Virus record (IMG/VR): IMGVR_UViG_3300020061_000006
Coordinates: 1 to 61,834 of that record
DNA length: 61,834 bases
From: a virus
Reading direction: 5' to 3' (one strand)
The notes under the pieces were generated by a model. The model searched no databases, was not told where the DNA came from, and saw only the letters and a list, made by a program, of their open reading frames with translations. Positions 6,400 through 14,034 of the stretch are shown here, in pieces. Each line of letters opens with the position of its first letter. The first letter of the stretch is position 1. Both the position numbers and the translations under genes were made by a program.

Positions 6400-6906
6400 C
6401 TACTCGGAACGCCAGTTGGGATTGGCCTTGACGTACGCTTCCGTAATCTTCTCCGGAATGCGGCCCCGGTCCTTCACGTCGTGACCCATGCTCCGCGCCC
6501 ACGGACGCACCTTCTCCGGATCCGGACCATCGGACGTGGAAGTGGAACGCCTCTTGACCGCAGCAGCCGACCGCACGGTCATCTCGCGCGACGAATCGAT
6601 GAAGGGCTTGAGGCTCTTCAGAAGCTTGTCGCGGTTCGCCTTGCCGAGGTCGATCTCGCGGTGATTGACCACCCACGTGGTGCCGGTGACCTTTTCTTCG
6701 TCGTCGGCATCCTCATGCAAGGGCACCTCCTCCGGGTAGGAAAAGCGGATGGTCTCCACACCCTCACCGACGCGCACGTCCACGTCATCCACGCACTCCA
6801 CCTTCCAATAGGTGGAGTGCGACGTACCCATGATTACCGTCGGTGCTTCGATCACGCCATCTTCGTCTTTCCGGCTCTCGTCCACCGGAGTCACGCGCTG
6901 TGCCAT
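6400..6906 (-). CDS. lsr2: Lsr2-family nucleoid-associated silencer
   Basis: 168 residues. The N-terminal half has the Lsr2 dimerisation strands: VDDVD...VETIRF, then REIDLGKANRDKLLKSLKPF. The C-terminal half is the DNA-binding domain (RPWARSMGHDVKDRGRIPEKI) with the minor-groove R-G-R hook at residues 147-149. Host Lsr2 proteins are about 110 residues; this one is longer because of an insert between the two N-terminal strands (PLHEDADDEEK...) and an extended linker. It is a single-gene unit with its own promoter and terminator, and the divergent region upstream is visibly AT-richer, as expected of Lsr2-bound DNA. Likely roles are silencing phage or host genes, or interfering with host Lsr2 by mixed dimers. 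The family match is strong; the role is inferred. Confidence 0.92.
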   Translation of the reverse strand: MAQRVTPVDESRKDEDGVIEAPTVIMGTSHSTYWKVECVDDVDVRVGEGVETIRFSYPEEVPLHEDADDEEKVTGTTWVVNHREIDLGKANRDKLLKSLKPFIDSSREMTVRSAAAVKRRSTSTSDGPDPEKVRPWARSMGHDVKDRGRIPEKITEAYVKANPNWRSE

Positions 6907-6937
6907 TACTGCTCCCCTTCATCGATTCCGTGTCGCG

Positions 6938-6969
6938 ATGCTAGCACACGAAATGCCGAGGTGCGTCAA
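6938..6969 (-). promoter_or_regulatory. candidate promoter for the lsr2-like gene
   Basis: On the minus strand TTGACG (6969-6964) is followed by TGCTAGCAT; reading TGCTAG as -10 gives a 17-base spacer, TAGCAT gives 20. The gene begins about 32 bases downstream with a GGGGAG ribosome site. Confidence 0.5.
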
Positions 6970-7324
6970 GGGGGTTCCGTGGTCCAAAACTGCATTGCAT
7001 GAGTATGCGTTGGGCATTATGAGTATTAACTACACAGAGTCTAAATTACTTAACAGTACGTATGCGATCTTGTTTAAATGGCGCCTACCGGCCTATCGGC
7101 ATTGGGTAGGTCCAGCCACCCCACCCCATTGCTCAAAGTCGCTTAGGCGCCGTTAATGCTGGTCAAAGGCTATGGCCTGAGGAGCGTTTCGACCGCCAAT
7201 GACATTGGATAGGATTAGATGTTGACGCATAGGGCTATGCAATGCTACGTCGTTGATCGTTCAATGGCATTGGTTGGCAAGCTCAACCGTTACAAAGAAA
7301 TCCCTCGCGTGCGCGTGATGCCAC

Positions 7325-7353
7325 TTGACTTCAATGCGCGCAATGGCTATCTT
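7325..7353 (+). promoter_or_regulatory. sigma-70-type promoter of the forward island
   Basis: TTGACT (7325-7330), exactly 17 bases, TATCTT (7348-7353). The first forward gene starts 34 bases later behind the ribosome site GAAGGGGGTACGAG. Confidence 0.75.
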
Positions 7354-7386
7354 TGAAACGGAAGAGAAACGCGAAGGGGGTACGAG

Positions 7387-7575
7387 ATGCGCGTGCGGGT
7401 GGTCATCACGGTAGACATGGACGATGAAGCGGTTTCAGACTGGTACGAGACGTTCGGCGTCGCACAGGGGAAGCGCGAAGTTTCGCGCGACGTGAAGCAG
7501 TACCTCGGCAACGCGGCGCAGCAGGTCGGAGTATTCGGCAACGGCGAGGTAACCGCAAACATCACGTGGGAGTGA
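7387..7575 (+). CDS. 62-residue forward-strand protein, unknown function
   Basis: One of very few rightward genes. ATG 7387 follows the extended ribosome site AAGGGGGTACGAG. The product starts with a beta strand (MRVRVVITVDMDDEAV) and has an acidic DWYETF segment. This layout resembles small phage proteins of Streptomyces of unknown role. It is transcribed from the promoter at 7325 and followed three bases later by a second gene. Expression from the prophage is plausible because the unit points away from the lytic operons. Confidence 0.75.
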   Translation: MRVRVVITVDMDDEAVSDWYETFGVAQGKREVSRDVKQYLGNAAQQVGVFGNGEVTANITWE

Positions 7576-7577
7576 AC

Positions 7578-7739
7578 GTGAACGAATCTATGATCGAGCG
7601 GCTGTCGCTAGCGCTAAAAGATCTCAACGAAGCAATCGAACGGCTCGACCCGAAGACGACGGATCGCGGAGCGCTTGCGCGGCTCACTAGCGCGTATGCG
7701 CGAATTGAGTTCATCAAAGAACAGCTTGAGGCGTACTGA
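7578..7739 (+). CDS. 53-residue helical protein
   Basis: GTG 7578 has GGGAG six bases upstream; an internal ATG at 7590 is the alternative start. The product (MNESMIERLSLALKDL...) is almost entirely amphipathic helix and ends IEFIKEQLEAY. It may form a small coiled-coil dimer. It is the second and last gene of the first forward island and ends 11 bases before a strong terminator. Confidence 0.75.
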   Translation: MNESMIERLSLALKDLNEAIERLDPKTTDRGALARLTSAYARIEFIKEQLEAY

Positions 7740-7750
7740 CCTGACAACGC

Positions 7751-7797
7751 AAAAAGAGCGGCACCCAACCCGAGAAGGGAAGGGTGCCGCTCTTTTT
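7751..7797. terminator. bidirectional terminator between convergent units
   Basis: AAAAAGAGCGGCACCC and its inverse GGGTGCCGCTCTTTTT form a long stem with A-run and T-run on either side, so it works in both directions. It separates the forward island from the leftward lysis cassette. Confidence 0.92.
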
Positions 7798-7803
7798 GCT
7801 GTG

Positions 7804-8559
7804 CTAGCCGAGAGGCCGGCCGGTCACGAGAGTGAAGTAATGCTCAAGCTGAGCGCGAGAAATGCCCTGCCTGTCAACATTATCCTTGAAGAAGTCCGGA
7901 CCGAAGATAACCCACGCCTCATCCCAGTATTTGCGGAAGAAACGACTAGTCAGCTTCTGAAGCCGGCCCCACGTGACGGATACGTAGCCGTTCTTGTCAT
8001 AGGCGCCCAGCGTGACACAGTGGCCACCTACGCTCTCGCTACCGGGAACCACGTCCCACGCTTCGCCATTATTGAACTGCTCCTCTGCCGTGTCGGGCAC
8101 GTCAAAGCCAGTGTAGATCTGACCGAACAGATTGATGGCTGTCTTGACTTCCTTCTCATCGCGCACGTTAACCTTCGCGAATGCAAGGATCTTCTCGCCA
8201 TTGAATCCGTGTTTCTGCCAGAACTCCAAAACATCCTGACACATTGCGCCCTGGTCGGTGTTCGGGTCGCGGGGATCGTAACCGAAGTTCTCATAGAACT
8301 TGATTGCGTCCTCTTCGGTGATTACCAGGACAATGCCCTGATTAGCCCACACGTCGCCAATCCGCTTGTGGCCGACTCCGGCACACGTGCAATCACCCAC
8401 CTTGTCATTGCCGAGCATTCCCCACGCATCGGCTGGCACGTCGCTTATCCAGTCGCACGACTCGGGCGGTGCGGGAATCGTCGGTGGAAGAAGGCGGGCA
8501 AGCCTCACATGCGGACGGCTATGGTCGGCCGGCTTGCGACCGTACTTGAGGCCAGTCAC
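7804..8559 (-). CDS. papain-like cysteine peptidase in the lysis cassette
   Basis: 251 residues from GTG 8559, which overlaps the holin stop (GTGA). A probable catalytic Cys57 lies in GDCTCAG, and His180 in GGHCVTLGAYDKNG with a following VTWG, the Cys...GGH...WG order of papain-type peptidases. There is no signal peptide. It is the last gene of the lysis cassette after holin and endolysin. It might cleave a peptide cross-bridge with the endolysin, or act on host proteins. The fold assignment rests on these motifs only. Confidence 0.75.
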   Translation of the reverse strand: MTGLKYGRKPADHSRPHVRLARLLPPTIPAPPESCDWISDVPADAWGMLGNDKVGDCTCAGVGHKRIGDVWANQGIVLVITEEDAIKFYENFGYDPRDPNTDQGAMCQDVLEFWQKHGFNGEKILAFAKVNVRDEKEVKTAINLFGQIYTGFDVPDTAEEQFNNGEAWDVVPGSESVGGHCVTLGAYDKNGYVSVTWGRLQKLTSRFFRKYWDEAWVIFGPDFFKDNVDRQGISRAQLEHYFTLVTGRPLG

Positions 8560-8765
8560 TTGACCGCACTCGGCTTCTGAGTGTCGCCAATCGGCTTCAC
8601 GACGAAACCGTACACGGCACGGAAAGCCGCACCGACCGCAGCGGCAACGCCCGCGTGCGTAAAGTCAAATCCGGACGCGATGAAGTCGGAAGCGCCGGCG
8701 CCAACCGCTAGGACAACGACCTCTTCGAAGAAGCGCTTAGTAAACTTGGGCATTTGCATCGTCAT
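8556..8765 (-). CDS. holin-like membrane protein
   Basis: 69 residues with a basic N-terminus (MPKFTKRFFEE) and two hydrophobic segments (VVVLAVGAGASDFIA and AGVAAAVGAAFRAVYGFVV) joined by a short acidic turn, then a polar tail. Length and layout fit two-span class II holins such as the r1t type. It lies directly after the endolysin (ATGA overlap) and before the peptidase. It would time lysis by opening the membrane to the endolysin. Confidence 0.8.
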   Translation of the reverse strand: MTMQMPKFTKRFFEEVVVLAVGAGASDFIASGFDFTHAGVAAAVGAAFRAVYGFVVKPIGDTQKPSAVK

Positions 8766-9649
8766 TCACCAATCGTGATTTTGAGATCTTCGAGCGCGGA
8801 CTTGAGTTGTGCAATGAAGCCGGCGGGGTCTTTCAGCGCGGTGAGAATTGCATCGGTGTTCACCTTTGCACTGTGCGCGTCGCTGCCCGTGTTCTGCACG
8901 TAGGACTGAAAAGCCCAGAAAGGATTAGTCTTAGGATTCGGCTCGCCGGGGCCGGCGACCAATACGCCATCCGTCTTCATCATCTTTACATATACGGCGT
9001 CGGCGATATCGGGAACTAGGGCCGCCTTGAGTAGAGCGATGTCCGCTGCGGTAATAGCCATGTCGATTTCCCCATTTGCCCATGCTTTAAGTTCTGCTAC
9101 GGTATTGAAATTGGCTACATCTCGGTCCATGCCGCCGCTTATGGCGTACTGGTGGAATACCCATGGATGCTGGACATTCGGATTGCCGATAGCATGGTTC
9201 GGATCTGCAATCCAAAGGAAGTCACCACAGTACGACGATGTGTCAATGGCGGTCCAGAAGTTCACATTGCAGTAAAGGCCAACCCTGTTATTGGGGCACA
9301 GTTTCTTTACCGCCTTGATGAAGGCGTCTTTCTCAGCGGATGTAGCATGCTTCTTCGTATTGGGATCGGTTTCCCAATCGCACGCAAGCATGTCTCCATC
9401 CTTGAGCCTTCCGACCGCCTTAGCTTCCTTCACGAAATACTCAGCTTGCGCCTGAGTGCTTCCCGTGTGCTGGAAGTGGTAAAGCCCTGGAAGCAGACCA
9501 GCGGAGCGCGTATGCGCCACCTGGCCGGCACCATTCGGGTTGAGGTAGGTAGTTCCCTCCGTCATTTTTACGAATGCATAGGAGAGCCCTGTCACGCTGA
9601 ACGCAGTTGACTGGTAGCCGGCTACGTCAACGCCTTTGGGTTGTGCCAT
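8762..9649 (-). CDS. lysA: endolysin, GH25 muramidase
   Basis: 295 residues. Residues 1-195 form a glycoside hydrolase family 25 barrel: GVDVAGYQ with Asp8, YAFVKMTEGTTY, GLYHF near 55-59, and CDWETD with the acid Glu93. The remaining 100 residues are predominantly helical (ITAADIALLKAAL...) and probably bind the cell wall or oligomerise. There is no signal peptide, so release needs a holin. It hydrolyses the glycan chain of peptidoglycan at lysis. Confidence 0.93.
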   Translation of the reverse strand: MAQPKGVDVAGYQSTAFSVTGLSYAFVKMTEGTTYLNPNGAGQVAHTRSAGLLPGLYHFQHTGSTQAQAEYFVKEAKAVGRLKDGDMLACDWETDPNTKKHATSAEKDAFIKAVKKLCPNNRVGLYCNVNFWTAIDTSSYCGDFLWIADPNHAIGNPNVQHPWVFHQYAISGGMDRDVANFNTVAELKAWANGEIDMAITAADIALLKAALVPDIADAVYVKMMKTDGVLVAGPGEPNPKTNPFWAFQSYVQNTGSDAHSAKVNTDAILTALKDPAGFIAQLKSALEDLKITIGE

Positions 9650-9654
9650 GGGGA

Positions 9655-10074
9655 TTACCCCAATCTAGGTGCGGACCCCTTGAATTGAGAACAGTTCAGA
9701 GCGTCGTACCCCTCGTTGATCACTTTGTACGTACGGTCATAGACTGCTTTGTCCGGAGAGACTGCGCGCGCCTTGGTCGTATTGCCATCTATGAGAAGCT
9801 GGTATAGCGGACAGAGCGCCTTCTGCCGGCCTACGGTCTCACTGGTATTAAGACGGTTGGTATTGGAGACAACTCCGGAATACGCAAAGCCAGCGAGTAC
9901 GGCAACGGCGACCAGGATCGCGCCCAGGACGATCAGCCACCAAATCATTGATCGGTTCCGCTTAGTCTGTTTGGCTAGGACGACTTGTCTATTGGTTGCC
10001 TCTCGGTCGAGAGCTGCAACCATTCCCGCTAGGTCTTTTGCTGCTTCCGCTAGCCTATCGACTGGATTCGCCAT
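9655..10074 (-). CDS. single-span membrane protein near the lysis genes
   Basis: 139 residues. An N-terminal helix (about 1-40) is followed by a membrane span (MIWWLIVLGAILVAVAVLAGF) and an outer domain with two cysteines (ALCPLY and ALNCSQF) that could form a disulfide. It ends five bases before the endolysin start. A role in lysis, for example as a second holin component, is possible; in many actinophages such proteins are only recorded as membrane proteins. Confidence 0.75.
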   Translation of the reverse strand: MANPVDRLAEAAKDLAGMVAALDREATNRQVVLAKQTKRNRSMIWWLIVLGAILVAVAVLAGFAYSGVVSNTNRLNTSETVGRQKALCPLYQLLIDGNTTKARAVSPDKAVYDRTYKVINEGYDALNCSQFKGSAPRLG

Positions 10075-10186
10075 GGTGCTCTACCTCAAGCCTCTTGAGT
10101 TCATCACGGAGCGCCTGCGTATTGCTCACGAGTGAATTAGCTAGGCGTATCAGTTTCGCTAGTTCCTGTCTCACAATCTCCGGCAT
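10055..10186 (-). CDS. 43-residue coiled-coil protein
   Basis: ATG 10186; MPEIVRQELAKLIRLANSL continues as a heptad-like helix ending VEHHGESSR. It overlaps the end of the upstream gene (10137) by 50 bases and the start of the membrane gene (10074) by 20 bases, in different frames. A purely helical Leu-rich product with no membrane span; it may pair with the coiled coils of its neighbours. Confidence 0.6.
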   Translation of the reverse strand: MPEIVRQELAKLIRLANSLVSNTQALRDELKRLEVEHHGESSR

Positions 10187-10325
10187 TGGGTCTCACTTCC
10201 ATGCGAAGGCTATCGGCCGCTGCGGTTAGGGCGATTGAGAATGCCTCAAGCTTTCCTATCGTCTTAAGCATGTCGTCTCGAATGGATTGGGATTGGGCAA
10301 TGAGCTCATCTATATTCTCGGTCAT
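10137..10325 (-). CDS. 62-residue helical protein
   Basis: ATG 10325 behind TAGGGGGTCATAAATGGT. MTENIDELIAQSQSIRDDML continues as an amphipathic helix; the tail is polar and Thr/Ser-rich. It sits among small membrane and coiled-coil proteins upstream of the endolysin. Function unknown. Confidence 0.65.
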   Translation of the reverse strand: MTENIDELIAQSQSIRDDMLKTIGKLEAFSIALTAAADSLRMEVRPNAGDCETGTSETDTPS

Positions 10326-10330
10326 ACCAT

Positions 10331-10600
10331 TTATGACCCCCTACGGACAGCGGACAAAGCGTCCCCTACCGCGCGGTTAGAATCGATCATGGCTTGCGAT
10401 GCTTTCCCCAATACCGTCACATACTCGGTACGTACCAATTCGTTAAGCTCTCTGAGCTGACCCTCTAGCCTATCGGCGCGCGTCTTTTCGTCATCATAGG
10501 CTTTCTGCAATCGGTTATACATGACCTTGACCGCCCCTACGGCCAATAGTGCAAGTACCCCCAACGCGCCGTATTGCAAAAGAACATCGCTCAGTTCCAT
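10331..10600 (-). CDS. membrane-anchored coiled-coil protein (holin candidate)
   Basis: 89 residues: a span at about 9-28 (YGALGVLALLAVGAVKVMY) followed by a charged coiled coil (LQKAYDDEKTRADRLEGQL). The layout recalls BhlA/UviB-type holins. The ribosome site is AAGGGGGTACTAG. It may be an alternative or accessory holin to the protein at 8556; which is the holin cannot be told from sequence. Confidence 0.7.
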   Translation of the reverse strand: MELSDVLLQYGALGVLALLAVGAVKVMYNRLQKAYDDEKTRADRLEGQLRELNELVRTEYVTVLGKASQAMIDSNRAVGDALSAVRRGS

Positions 10601-10647
10601 GTCGTCATTTTCTAGTACCCCCTTGAAATGGACTGGACTACATTAGG

Positions 10648-11274
10648 TCAAATCAAGAGCCAAGTTCCCGGACCATAACCCGAAGGATTGGCAGACTCAC
10701 TCCATCCACATATCATGCGATGACCAAGCGATTCCCAATATTCCTGCGCTTCTGCTTTTGCGCCCGACTCATCAGATATGTCGGCTACTAGGTCATGCGA
10801 AGGATATCCGCCATCGCTAGAAAAGGAAGACTGCCAATGATCCAAACCATCCATAGTTATTCCGGCTTGAGCGAATGACTGAACACTCGTACTGAAATCT
10901 ATATTCCCGGAAACGCTATCAGTCATTGCCAGAAATTGATTGAATTCAGCCGGATGCTCATCCGGAGGCAGTATTCCGTCAGAAGCAAGTGAACTATAAT
11001 TCCCCTCCATATTTACCTTAAAAGACGTTATTCGAAGGCCGCCATTCGACCTTATGTAATCATCGGACTCCGCAATAGCATCATCAAAATCCGTGGCCAA
11101 TAGAGGATGTGAACTAGAGCCTGGACCGATCAAAGCCCAACTTGTTCCATCGAAAGTTATTGTCGCAGTGTAGAATCCGGAGAAATCCATATCAGTGTAT
11201 GCCTGGTTTTTGGATTCGCTCGCAATTGAGTCCACCGTTGACAGGTATGTAACGAGATCTTGTGCTGACACCAT
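10648..11274 (-). CDS. hypothetical protein beyond the tail-fibre cluster
   Basis: 208 residues, soluble, acidic, with many Ser/Asp/Gly. It begins with a helix (MVSAQDLVTYLSTVDS) then beta-rich sequence. It lies between the seven tail paralogues and the lysis cassette, seven bases after the last paralogue, so it is probably a late virion-associated protein. No domain is recognised. Confidence 0.7.
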   Translation of the reverse strand: MVSAQDLVTYLSTVDSIASESKNQAYTDMDFSGFYTATITFDGTSWALIGPGSSSHPLLATDFDDAIAESDDYIRSNGGLRITSFKVNMEGNYSSLASDGILPPDEHPAEFNQFLAMTDSVSGNIDFSTSVQSFAQAGITMDGLDHWQSSFSSDGGYPSHDLVADISDESGAKAEAQEYWESLGHRMICGWSESANPSGYGPGTWLLI

Positions 11275-11280
11275 TACTCC

Positions 11281-11820
11281 TCAGAGCGGTATTACGGCCA
11301 TTCGCCTATCGGCAAAAGTTGCAGTAGTAGTCGTTGCGGTAACGGTTCTGTATTTGGCAGTGAATACATTTGACCCGGCAGTTAGCCCGGTATGCAAAAT
11401 CGTAAAGCTTACTCTATTTCCGCTTGTGCTCTGAATTATTAGAGAAGTGCTAGGGTCGGGAGCAACAGAGGTTGCACTTGATATCTGATAGCTCATAATG
11501 CTACCCGTACTAGCGGAACTATTACTTATGTTTGCATATAGGAAAACAAGAGCACGCGTTCCGGTTGAAACTGTTACCACTGGTCCAACCGTTGCCAGGT
11601 TCGTATAGGTCGAAGAGGTTGTTCCCTCGGATGTGGCTATGTAAGCTTGTGCTGGAATTCTTTCAGCTACAGAGTTCAATCCGTCAGAAACATATATAGC
11701 ACCCGGAGTCGTAGCTATGGCGGGTACGGTCTCTAGGCTGTTGTCGCGTAGATACGTATTCAGGTCGGCTGCCGTAAGAGTTGAATTTGCCGTAAATGTC
11801 TTGGGGGCCGTCCATGTCAT
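11281..11820 (-). CDS. tandem tail/fibre paralogue 7 of 7
   Basis: 179 residues. It follows the family pattern: an N-terminal MxWTxPxTF, an LTAADLNTYLRDN helix, an ER motif, a YTNLATVGPVVTV strand, an ALVFLYA strand, a GLTAGSNVFTAKY strand and an RRMAVIPL ending. The LNxxLRDN region matches the N-terminal tag of many siphovirus minor tail proteins. Its ATG overlaps the stop of paralogue 6 (ATGA). This copy and copies 5-6 are most alike in length and motifs. Confidence 0.75.
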   Translation of the reverse strand: MTWTAPKTFTANSTLTAADLNTYLRDNSLETVPAIATTPGAIYVSDGLNSVAERIPAQAYIATSEGTTSSTYTNLATVGPVVTVSTGTRALVFLYANISNSSASTGSIMSYQISSATSVAPDPSTSLIIQSTSGNRVSFTILHTGLTAGSNVFTAKYRTVTATTTTATFADRRMAVIPL

Positions 11821-12344
11821 AGCGGAAGGACCGCCATTCGCCTATTTGAGTAGGTCGAAATGCCTGAGCCGGTAATTTGATATTTTGCAGTAAAAGTATT
11901 TGTACCTGGCGTTAGCCCTGTATGCATTATGGCTCCGCCAGACCTCTGACCGCCGGCCCTGTTAAGATTTATTGCCCATATATTAGACGCTGCTGCTATG
12001 GTATCTCCGCTAACAGCGTATGACATCCATGCCGCAGTTGCAGTGGTAAGCATGTTGGCATAAAGAAACACGAATACACTAGTGCCGCATTCAACAGTTA
12101 CGGTCGGACCAATTGATGTCATATCTCCGTACGACGTAGACGCGTAGGTGTCGGAAACGGAAATAAAATCACTGGTCGGAGTGCGCTCTTGAATAGAATT
12201 TGGCGAGTCTGATATAAGCAAGCTTCCTGGCGTTTTAGATTTGGCGGGAGACATTTCAAGCATGTTGTCTCTTAGGTATATATTCAAATCAGACGACGCA
12301 AGAACAGTATTTGAAGCGAATGTCATTGGAGAAGTCCAAGCCAT
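11817..12344 (-). CDS. tandem tail/fibre paralogue 6 of 7
   Basis: 175 residues, the shortest copy. MAWTSPMTFASN, DLNIYLRDNMLEM, a GPTVTVECG strand, an SYAVSGDT strand, GLTPGTNTFTAKY and RRMAVLPL show the family order. The central region (GDTIAAASN...) differs strongly from the other copies, as expected of surface-exposed, fast-evolving tail parts. Confidence 0.75.
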   Translation of the reverse strand: MAWTSPMTFASNTVLASSDLNIYLRDNMLEMSPAKSKTPGSLLISDSPNSIQERTPTSDFISVSDTYASTSYGDMTSIGPTVTVECGTSVFVFLYANMLTTATAAWMSYAVSGDTIAAASNIWAINLNRAGGQRSGGAIMHTGLTPGTNTFTAKYQITGSGISTYSNRRMAVLPL

Positions 12345-12357
12345 TCGAACCCCTCCT

Positions 12358-12906
12358 TTATAGTGGAAATACGGCTAGCCGTCTGTAGCGCCAATCTCCC
12401 GTAAGAGACCCAGATACTCTATATTTAGCCGTAAACGTATTCATTCCTGGCGTCAAATCACCGTGAAGAATAGCTGCCCCCCATGCCTGTCCGGCATTAG
12501 CTGACCCCTGTTGCAATTGGATTGCCCTATTGTCGGACGCATCAGATTGCGTATCGCCGCTTACTTCATAACTCATCCAAGTTGGACCGCCCGTACTGCT
12601 CCACTGTTGACAGTACAGAAAAATCAATGCACTAACAGAAGTAGCGACCGTTACGGAGGGGCCAATTGTCGCTAGGTCCGTATAGTCAGTTGAGGTCGTA
12701 GTCTCTGATGCAGTTCCATTGTCTACGTAAGCACTTATCGTAGATCGCTCAGCAATCATCCCACGGGCCACTACGGCAAAATGCGATCCAGCGTGTACGG
12801 ATCGAGCCGGCATGGTTTCCAGCATGTTGTCTCGGAGATACGTGTTCAACTGAGATGCGGTGAGAACCGAGTTCGGAACGAAGGTAATTGGGGCGGTCCA
12901 AACCAT
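12358..12906 (-). CDS. tandem tail/fibre paralogue 5 of 7
   Basis: 182 residues: MVWTAPITFVPN, QLNTYLRDNMLET, ER, YTDLATIGPSVTV, ALIFLY, SYEVSGDT, DLTPGMNTFTAKY, RRLAVFPL. A two-gene block with copy 6; separated by 13 bases. Same role as its paralogues inferred. Confidence 0.75.
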   Translation of the reverse strand: MVWTAPITFVPNSVLTASQLNTYLRDNMLETMPARSVHAGSHFAVVARGMIAERSTISAYVDNGTASETTTSTDYTDLATIGPSVTVATSVSALIFLYCQQWSSTGGPTWMSYEVSGDTQSDASDNRAIQLQQGSANAGQAWGAAILHGDLTPGMNTFTAKYRVSGSLTGDWRYRRLAVFPL

Positions 12907-12915
12907 GAATGCCCC

Positions 12916-13482
12916 CTAGAGTGGAATGACGATTATTCGGCGAGTTGCAAATGCGGCCGTACTGCCTGATGATATGGAATACTTCATAGTGAATATATTC
13001 GAGCCCGGATTCAATCCACCCTCATACATAACACTAGACGCAAATAGTGTTTGCCCAACGGCGGGCGAGCCTACCGCCGAGTTGCTTCCCGCGTATCCCA
13101 ATGACCAGTTCACAGATGCGGCAATAGTTGTTGCTCCGGATACCGCATAAGAAGCGCGAACCGATCCGGTTGTACTTGGCGTTGAAACCTCGGCCCTAAT
13201 AATTATCAATGCGGCCGATCCGGTATCAACCGTCACCGAAGGTCCTACCGTGGCCAGGTCTGTAAATGCTCCTGTAGTAGAAAGAGTTTCGCTAGTAGCC
13301 ACGAAGTTCTGAACAACGCTTCGTGCCGCTATCGCGTTGCTGCCCGTGGCCACGAAGTATTGTCCGGTTGCCGTCGCCTTGGCCGGCGATGTTTCTAGAA
13401 AGTTGTCTCGCACATGCTGATTCCACTGGGCTGCCGTTAGCGCGGTATTCGACACGGCAGTCATAGGGGAAGTCCAAACCAT
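12916..13482 (-). CDS. tandem tail/fibre paralogue 4 of 7
   Basis: 188 residues, the longest simple copy: MVWTSPMTAVSN, QWNQHVRDNFLET, ARSVVQNFV, FTDLATVGPSVTV, SYAVSGATT, GLNPGSNIFTMKY, RRIIVIPL. The FTMKY ending and QWNxxVRDN form group it with copies 1, 2 and 3 rather than 5-7, suggesting two rounds of duplication. Confidence 0.75.
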   Translation of the reverse strand: MVWTSPMTAVSNTALTAAQWNQHVRDNFLETSPAKATATGQYFVATGSNAIAARSVVQNFVATSETLSTTGAFTDLATVGPSVTVDTGSAALIIIRAEVSTPSTTGSVRASYAVSGATTIAASVNWSLGYAGSNSAVGSPAVGQTLFASSVMYEGGLNPGSNIFTMKYSISSGSTAAFATRRIIVIPL

Positions 13483-13491
13483 TGATGCCCC

Positions 13492-14034
13492 TTAGAAAGG
13501 TATGACCACTATTTCGCGCTTGCCGAACGACGCGATACCAGAGCCGGCTAGGTACTTCATGGTGAATGTATTTACGCCGGCGGTGAGACCCGTGATGCGA
13601 TGTGCCACGCTTCTCCGCGTAGTCGAGAAAGCCGTCAGCCCGTCCATAAGGCACGACCAGTCATCGGAGGGAGCCACGGTCGTTGCGCCTATTACAGAGA
13701 AGGAGAAGCGGCTACTGGAGTCCGTAGAGGAATTGCTGACCTCGGCGGACATGAACACCAGTGCCGAAGTGTCAGTGCCAGCGTTCACGGACGGCCCGAA
13801 TGTCGCCAGGTTTCCATAGCTAGTCGCCACCGTATTTTCGGTAGCCGATATGACATTGCTATTTGTAAAGGCCGATTCCACGGAGTGAGCGGCTATGTTT
13901 ATGAAGTGGGCGCCTTCATTGCCGGATCCATTGAAAGCTTCCGTCTCGGCCATGTCGTCGCGCACGGTCGCATTCCAAATAGCGGCAGTGAGGGTATCGT
14001 TAAGAACCGCAGTGTAAGGCGACGACCACGTCAC
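13492..14034 (-). CDS. tandem tail/fibre paralogue 3 of 7
   Basis: 180 residues: MTWSSPYTAVLN, IWNATVRDDMAET, YGNLATFGPSVNA, ALVFMSAEV, FSVIGATTVAPSDDW, GLTAGVNTFTMKY, KREIVVIPF. The usual RDN is RDD here. The start overlaps the stop of copy 2 (ATGA at 14031-14034). Confidence 0.75.
   Translation of the reverse strand: MTWSSPYTAVLNDTLTAAIWNATVRDDMAETEAFNGSGNEGAHFINIAAHSVESAFTNSNVISATENTVATSYGNLATFGPSVNAGTDTSALVFMSAEVSNSSTDSSSRFSFSVIGATTVAPSDDWSCLMDGLTAFSTTRRSVAHRITGLTAGVNTFTMKYLAGSGIASFGKREIVVIPF

Larger units (their letters stand above)
6907..7386. other. AT-rich divergent control region
   Basis: 480 bases without a gene between the leftward lsr2-like gene and the rightward small genes. 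It is visibly AT-richer than its surroundings (around 7010-7080) and holds a leftward promoter candidate (6938-6969), a rightward one (7325-7353), and a GCATAG-ggc-CTATGC palindrome near 7230. It is a plausible site of lysogeny or silencer control. Confidence 0.6.

Noticed and set aside
6337-7002. 221-codon forward open frame opposite the lsr2-like gene
   Set aside because: It lies entirely antisense to a gene with clear domains, lacks a ribosome site, and its sequence has no protein-like pattern.
7675-8580. 301-codon forward frame opposite the peptidase gene
   Set aside because: Antisense shadow; it runs through the bidirectional terminator.
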